From Cristatella mucedo (taxonomy: Eukaryota; Bryozoa; Phylactolaemata; Cristatellidae), in assembly GCA_009760855.2 (NCBI GenBank), contig WPIO01000007.1, forward strand, positions 12,035,001-12,083,500: DNA of 48,500 nt, read 5' to 3'. The position numbers and the translations under genes are program-made. Under the pieces are notes generated by a model. That model was not told where the DNA came from. It saw nothing but the letters and a program-made list of their open reading frames with translations, and ran no database searches. Below, in pieces: positions 41,531-48,500 of the stretch; the first letter of the stretch is position 1, and every line of letters begins with the position of its first letter.

Positions 41531-42717
41531 GAGATGAAACCCGAATTCTTACATTACCTGTACAGCAGTACAGAACCGCTAGCTTCTCTGTTCAACACTG
41601 AGTTATTTATTCTTGTTACAAGTTTGCATTCCGATAGTGCCAGGTAAGGTGTCCTCGTCTCTTTGCAACTACTACTACTCTGAAGCTACATATTATTGTA
41701 TGTGCTCACAAGCGTGCGATATGCAACTGCTAATCACAATTTGACCACAGATATTCTACTCGGAAATGCAGACGAATATTGGATATCTTAAGAGGGTCGT
41801 TGATAATAATGTACTCGATACACAAATCTGAGCTCTCCGAGCTCTCGTATGCTCAATCGATCGATCAGAACTGCACTGCTTTAAAAGAAAAAGATATGAC
41901 TAGCGTAACGGCACTCTTTCTCGCCGGAGTGGCGGCTACTTGCTACTCGGTAAAGATTCGGCAGGACTTGTGCTGCATAAGTGGTCGCAGCACCGTCTCC
42001 GCATCAGTCTGCAGTGACTCAGTGCTGGCGAAGCGCAGAGAAGGGGCAGGGCACCGGCCGTCGTCCTCTCTCGCGAGTTCTTTAGTCGACTGAATCATGC
42101 TCGTCGAGAAAGATTCTCGCACTGCTCTTTGCACCCAATTGGCGGGGGGGGGGGCAAAATGCACTGGAATTCACGTCTTACTTAGCACGGTCAGCCATTT
42201 GTAATGATAAGTCGACATCCCAATTCGCCTACCCTGCGAGACGGCCCTTGAGTGAGTAACCTTTTTTGCCCTCTTGCCGCTGCTCGGTAGGCGGCGACTG
42301 AAACAGCTACTTACGATCTGCTAATCTTTGCCCCAGTGACCATTTTCTAGCAGCAGTTAGTCATTGACAGCACTTTGCCCACAGCTCGATCGACGAGACG
42401 AGGCTGCTGCCCTCGAGCTCCTGTCCCGTTATCGGGACGGCAAGCACCTGCAGCCAGGTTCCCATCCAGTATACACCAGACATTGGCGTAACACGCCTAG
42501 CCGGCCACGTCAAGCGATTCTCTGCGGTTGCATCGGATTTGTTGCGCATGATACAATCCAGCTCTTTGATGGCATTAGGTTCAACTGACATGAAAATTCG
42601 TGTGTGCATTCCCTACGGGATCCCCGGTGGCATTGCGAGAGCTTTTTACTTCAGCAAATCAATCCGGGCTCAGGAGCTGAACCCGGACTTTGCCTAAGCT
42701 CTGGAAGCAATGCATTT
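41531..42717. other. Unassigned
   Basis: No gene recognised. A G run lies at 42145-42154. Short frames on both strands lack domains. Confidence 0.3.
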
Positions 42718-43132
42718 TCGTCTGCAACTCCACACAGAGACCGAGTGGGTGTTACGATGGTGAGTTTTCAACAGTGGACTCAAAGCCAGGGCGGCCTTCG
42801 GTACGAAAACGGTAGCCATCAGACTTATTCCTACGCAACAAAAGAGAGTGAGAAGCATCTGAGTCAGTCAGCTGGGCAGTCGAAAAATTGAGTAGCATGG
42901 AATTGGCAGCTCAGGACGGCTGGGAAAAGATGTGGCACAGTCGGTAGCAGGAGAATACATATTGTTGCGTCAGAACTGTGGAAGTGAGCTCCGAAGTCAA
43001 GAAGACGTGGAGAGTAAAAGATGGTGTCGCCAACGGTCTTTATTCATGGGAAAAAGCTAAATTGTATCCACTGAGGACCCGATAGCTTTAGGAGGCTGAA
43101 ACTGGTGCAGCACTTTAGCTAAGTACCAAGGA

Positions 43133-43295
43133 AAAGATTAATGTATTTGACGACCAAGGTCGTGGTCTCGAGCACCATAGCATATGCGTAGCCCATAAAT
43201 AGAGATTAAGTTCTCCCAGGGTACTATACAATTGAATTACACACACACACACACACGCACGCACGCACGCACGCACGCGGACACACACACACACG
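43133..43295 (+). mobile_element. SINE-B (5'-shortened) with AC-repeat end
   Basis: B-box-like GGTCTCGAGCACC and tail GCGTAGCCCATAAATAGAGATTAAGTTCTCCCAGGGTACTATACAATTG are followed by an (AC/ACGC)n run. It is flanked by AAGTACCAAGGA (43121-43132) and AAGTTCCAAGGA (43296-43307), a 12-bp target duplication with one mismatch, so the AC repeat belongs to the insertion. Confidence 0.8.
43238..43295. repeat. (AC)n / (ACGC)n microsatellite
   Basis: AC run, ACGC units, then AC again, at the 3' end of the SINE-B insertion. Confidence 0.93.
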
Positions 43296-43527
43296 AAGTT
43301 CCAAGGAGCAAAGCCATGGCGAGCCTGATCGGTCACTGTACGAATGTAGTTCTGTATCCATTGATTAACCGAGAGCCAGCGAACCTTCTCCAGCCAGGAT
43401 ATATGGCTGAGCCTGATATGTGTTGACTAGCCTTGCAGCTATATTCAAAATCAGCTGCCGGTCCACTTGAGCATCTTTGGCTACCAAACTCACATCAGCA
43501 GCAGGGTCTTGGCCAAGACGTAGGTGA

Positions 43528-43690
43528 GCCGTGATGGCACACTAGGTAAGGCGGTTGCTTTCACGACTTCGGTCTCGAGGTCGTGGGTTCGATTCCTGTG
43601 GTGGGCGATTCTTTATCGCCACTGCAAGCGGTGGTGATAGCCGTAAAGGCTCTTCTGTAGCTATACAAAAAGAGGCTGTTTAATCAGCTA
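43528..43690 (+). mobile_element. SINE-A, full length, with intact pol III boxes
   Basis: The best copy of the family. A box TGGCACACTAGG (43535-43546) and a perfect B box GGTTCGATTCC (43586-43596) are about 50 bases apart, as in tRNA-type promoters. The tRNA-unrelated body has a stem CTTTATCGCCACTGC..GCGGTGGTGATAG, then GTAAAGGCTCTTCTGTAGCTATAC and the tail AGAGGCTGTTTAATCAGCTA. It is not a tRNA gene: the acceptor stem and 3' half do not close. Confidence 0.85.
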
Positions 43691-43749
43691 GGATTTAGGT
43701 GCTCGCTTTACACGATCCTGGTCGTAGGTTCGAGTCCTGAAGTGGGCCA
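43691..43749 (+). mobile_element. Second SINE head fragment with B box
   Basis: TAGGTGCTCGCTTTACACGATCCTGGTCGTAGGTTCGAGTCCTGAAGTGGG has a perfect B box GGTTCGAGTCC near 43727-43737 and a SINE-B-like GGTGCTCGC. It abuts the family 2 LINE end without its own tail. Confidence 0.55.
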
Positions 43750-44500
43750 TGTAATGTTATGCATCTCCGTCTGTAACTCCACAGACTATGTGGGTGCTAC
43801 GCTGGAAAGTTTTGTATAGCGAACTCACAGCCTAAGCTGCTTTCGGTACACATTCGGTAGCCAACAGACTCCATCTCACGCAACAAAGAGAAAGTGGGAA
43901 GCCTAGCAGAGTCAGACGAGCAGTTGAGGTAGTGAGTAGCATGGAAGTAGCAGCTCAGGACCACTGAAAGGGATGAGCCATAGTCGGCAGCAGGGGAGTA
44001 GTTGTCGTTGCGTAAGAATTGTGGAAGCCAGTTCCACAGTCTAGGACCTGCAGAGCTAAAGCTTCTGTTGCCAACGGTCTTTAAGCAGAGGAATGGAACA
44101 GCTAAATTATTGTCCATACAGATCCTGAGGGTCTGTAACTGGTGCAGCAGTTCAGCTAGTTATGGAGAAGCCAAGCCGTGGCATGCCTTGTGGGTCAGCT
44201 TAAGAACTTTGCTCTGTATCCGTTGATCAACCGGCAGCCATCCTAGCTCTTTTAGCAAAGAAGACACGTGGTCAAACATCTGGGACTTGAAAACTAGCCT
44301 TGCAACCATATTCATAGCCAGCTGCAGTGGCCTAGTTGCCTTTTCTGGTAGCCCGGCCAAAAGGGAATTACAGCAATCAAGCCGAGACAGAACTAAGGAG
44401 CTAGTTAAATTTGTTTGCAGGCCACTGTGGAAGAAAGCTCCTAATCTTATGTAGGAATCGGACGTGATGGCTAGCTGTAGAAGCAGTCATCTGAATGCAA
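43750..44500 (-). mobile_element. LINE family 2, RT C-terminal copy
   Basis: Minus strand. Coding order: PLQLAMNMVARLVFKSQMFDHV, LKELGWLPVDQRI, KVLKLTHKACHGLA (44160-44360), then after a stop NNLAVPFLCLKTVGNRSFSSAGPRLWNWLPQ and YRMCTESSLG (43797-44117), then the 3' end CTGTGGAGTTACAGACGGAGATGCATAACATTACA. This copy is uninterrupted across the site where copy B sits in the 26-31 kb element, so it shows the empty-site sequence. Confidence 0.85.
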
Positions 44501-46531
<2,031 letters not shown>

Positions 46532-46599
46532 TTCTCCCTCTCTCACAACACGAGCTTATGCACACACACAAACACGCGCAGACAAGAAACAGCAGGAGA

Positions 46600-46633
46600 G
46601 AGAGTGTGTGAGTGAGTGCGAGTGAGAGAGAGA

Positions 46634-46668
<35 letters not shown>
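46600..46668. repeat. (GA)n / (GTGA)n microsatellite
   Basis: A purine-rich run following the CT tract in opposite orientation. The two could pair across about 90 bases. Confidence 0.9.
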
Positions 46669-46669
<1 letters not shown>

Positions 46670-47206
46670 CACACGAATGTGGCTATAGGTAAGACAGCAA
46701 ATAACTCAATAGAAGCGATCCTCGAAGGCACCGGAAGCAGCTTTGCAGCCCCACACTTCATTGTTGTACTTGCAACGAAGTGGGCGGGAGGCGTTATCTA
46801 CGAACGTGCACACGTCTTTCACGGACATGGAATTCATTAGAAATACAGAAGCCGCTGCCCGCCGGGGGCGTATACGCCAGCGCTCGCGTCTGATGCAGTG
46901 ACAAGCGTCCACGGGCTGACCACCGGAAAGGGCCGGTTCTCCGCTGCACCGCACTGCCACCGCTGCTGCCTCGGGTTGGCTGAAGGCTGAGCGGCATGGC
47001 GGAATTGTCAGAGTCTCCTTGAGCACTAGCCAGATGTCCCGTGCATCCTGCGCCTCCATGAAAAACGGGGTTAGCGTAAAAGAAAAGCCCGAGAGACACT
47101 TCATGGCCACAGTTCGAACGGCACACGGGCACAGACAGCAGGCAGGCTGGCAGGCAGGCAGGCAGGCAGGCAGGCTGGCAGGCAGGCAGGCTGGGGGTCG
47201 TCACCA
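46669..47206 (-). other. Probable 3' flank / 3' UTR of HIBADH
   Basis: It lies directly downstream of the HIBADH stop codon on the minus strand and holds a (CAGG)n run at 47138-47193. I found no AATAAA on the minus strand here, so the transcript end is not placed. Frames crossing it on either strand are unsupported. Confidence 0.4.
47138..47193. repeat. (CAGG)n microsatellite
   Basis: CAGG units with occasional CTGG, starting 14 bases below the HIBADH stop codon. Confidence 0.92.
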
Positions 47207-47398
47207 TTAGCTGGACGGTGGCGGCGGCAGCTGCTGCTGCTGATTCTGCTGCTCTTCCTGCAGGAACTTGAAGGCCGCAGAGAAGTCCAGACCGGCGTAG
47301 CCTTGGGAGCACATGACTCGGTACAGCTGGTGAGCGAGAGAGCCGAGAGGTGTAGGCGACTGCGTGGCAGTGGCGGCTGATTGCGCCAGACCCAGGTC
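47207..47398 (-). CDS. HIBADH: 3-hydroxyisobutyrate dehydrogenase, last coding exon
   Basis: Sixty-three codons and TAA (47207-47209) on the minus strand. They begin DLGLAQ, run through SPTPLGSLAHQLYRVMCSQG and FSAAFKFLQEE, and end in a glutamine run and PPPPSS. The enzyme is the mitochondrial NAD-dependent dehydrogenase of valine breakdown, converting 3-hydroxyisobutyrate to methylmalonate semialdehyde. The family C-terminus has exactly this order (KDLGLAQ, SP.PLGSLAHQ.YR, DFS..F.FL.EE). A good acceptor CGGCTTTGCAG precedes GACCTGGG (exon start 47398, phase 0), where known proteins have K|DLGLAQ. The Gln/Pro tail is longer than usual. Catalytic and NAD-binding exons are not in view, so the gene is partial. 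A processed copy is unlikely because of the splice site. Confidence 0.88.
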   Translation of the reverse strand, partial: DLGLAQSAATATQSPTPLGSLAHQLYRVMCSQGYAGLDFSAAFKFLQEEQQNQQQQLPPPPSS

Positions 47399-48500
47399 CT
47401 GCAAAGCCGGCGCAGAAGAATGAAGGCTGCGCCGAAGAGAAAGAGAGCTCGAGCCTTGAGAACGGCCGTACGCCCCAGTGGCGCGCATCAGGGTCCACGT
47501 GACGCACGTCGGCACGTCGGCACGTCGGCACAACAGGAGCAGGAGCAGGACAGCAGCAGCAGAACAGGCGTGTGCCACGAACGCTTGGCGACTGGTCGCC
47601 GAGATGAGACGCCCGGCTGCTCAGCAGCGGCGCAAGCCAAAGCTCATACGGCAAGGCTCAGGTCTGCGGTTGCTGCAGGGGGATTGGAGGGGGGCATTCG
47701 CTCGGGCAGCGGCCGGGGTCTGCTGCCCGAGCGAAGTCCGTTGCAGGATCCACGTCAGGCTGCCGAGTATGTGCTGGACAAGCTGGACAGGAAGAGATGA
47801 CCGCTTGGCGCTGGGGCGGCAACGCCGAGCGGTTCGCAGCTCTTGTCAATAGACAAGTGCGCAGCCGAACGAGGTCGAGCAGAGGGCTACACAAGTGCGG
47901 CGGCGGCATCGCTGCGCGAGACTGGCTGGGAAATGTTAGACCGGCAGCGTGCTGCTAACAAGAAGCCACCGTAGTAGCAAGGAGCTTGAGCCTTCGATGC
48001 TATGGGACAGCACGGGTGGGCATGCGTGTGGCAGACGAACGGTACAGCTCTTCTATGCCGGTGACGCCGAGCAGTGGAGCTGCACAAGCATTACTGAAGG
48101 CTAATGTAATCTAATGTGACTCTGCCTGTGGCTCCAAAAAGCCACACTGACTCAAGTGAAAACGTTAAGCAAGTGAGGTTTCTAAAGAGCACTCACAGCC
48201 TGCCTGAGGGGCTATCGGTGTGTATACGGTAGCCAACACTCGATCTGTGTGCACGACGTCGCCCAATTACTGCTTGCTTGAGAAGTCTTGTGCGCCGTGT
48301 AAAGGAAAGACGCCAGAAAAAGAACGAGGCCAAAACCAGTCCACAGCCAAATGACTTACACCCGGCAACGAGGCCGGATGGGTCGGCATTATGTCAAAGT
48401 TCCATGCAAGCACCAAGATATAAATAGCTGTAGACAGCTAATGTGAATGACGGTATAAAAACGTGGACAGTGCTGAAAGGTGGTGGTGGTGGTCAAGGCA
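47399..48500 (-). other. Inferred HIBADH intron (continues past the window)
   Basis: Above the acceptor no further HIBADH exon (expected motifs around YNPVPG or GGFGT) was recognised on the minus strand to the window end. It contains a triple CACGTCGG unit (47505-47530), a probable family 2 LINE scrap (about 48190-48245, TATCGGTGTGTATACGGTAGCCAACA) and a (GGT)n end (48480-48492). Frames on both strands lack domains. Confidence 0.45.

Larger units (their letters stand above)
42718..43500 (-). mobile_element. LINE family 2 copy, interrupted
   Basis: Minus strand, running from the 3' end (TCTGCAACTCC at 42720) through ACGGTAGCCATCAGAC, GTAGCATGGAATTGGCAGCTCAGG and CCAACGGTCTTTA to 43120. It resumes at 43296 with CCATGGCGAGCC..GTATCCATTGATTAACCG to about 43500. 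The order matches 43750-44360. A SINE-B with an AC repeat sits in the gap. Confidence 0.8.

Noticed and set aside
43528-43749. Functional tRNA genes
   Set aside because: The A and B boxes are convincing, but the tRNA 3' half and acceptor stem do not close, and the sequence recurs with SINE bodies elsewhere.
46794-47654. 286-codon minus-strand frame overlapping HIBADH
   Set aside because: It is in a different frame from the conserved HIBADH residues. Its long Cys/Leu/Pro repeats come from the CAGG microsatellite.
47887-48500. An upstream HIBADH exon
   Set aside because: I searched the minus strand by eye for the conserved motifs that should precede DLGLAQ and found none before the window end.

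Overview
This is nuclear DNA from an animal, most likely a non-vertebrate bilaterian. It carries a two-exon Hox gene of paralogy group 4 (Deformed/Hox4) with a GT-AG intron, one spliced terminal exon of a mitochondrial dehydrogenase, tRNA-derived SINEs, non-LTR retrotransposons of the CR1/L2 kind, and long microsatellites. The homeodomain and its KLPNTKGR extension read more like lophotrochozoan or deuterostome Hox4 than insect Deformed. The species cannot be fixed from the window.

Layout: 1-2.6 kb holds retroposon tails, a SINE and a large CT microsatellite. 2.6-9.0 kb is GC-rich and almost free of transposons. It contains the Hox4 promoter region (TATA box at 4501), exon 1 (4582-5059, hexapeptide IYPWM), an 1841-base intron and exon 2 (6901-7226, complete homeodomain). 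From 9.0 to about 46 kb the window is mostly stacked retroposons: at least four LINE families and two or three tRNA-derived SINE families, many nested or inverted, plus micro- and minisatellites, one probable foldback element with a telomere-like interior, and unresolved AT-rich filler. At 47.2-47.4 kb the minus strand carries the last coding exon of 3-hydroxyisobutyrate dehydrogenase (HIBADH). The rest of that gene should lie beyond the right edge or inside unrecognised intron sequence.

The two host genes are functionally unrelated: an axial-patterning transcription factor and a valine-catabolism enzyme. Their linkage is notable because human HIBADH lies beside EVX1 and the HOXA cluster. The mobile part has a clear history. 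An old EN-RT LINE (family 2, 26.3-31.1 kb) was hit by a SINE (27.8 kb) and later by a young 5'-truncated LINE (family 1, 28.94-30.62 kb). That young copy differs by only about 14 substitutions from a second copy at 9.71-11.35 kb, whose reverse transcriptase frame is still open. One SINE family ends in a tail resembling the family 1 LINE tail, which suggests LINE-driven SINE mobilisation.

No operons, prokaryotic signals, CRISPR arrays, rRNA genes or convincing stand-alone tRNA genes were seen. The strongest candidates for something undescribed are the 40.6-41.5 kb foldback/telomere-like element and the SINE/LINE tail partnership.
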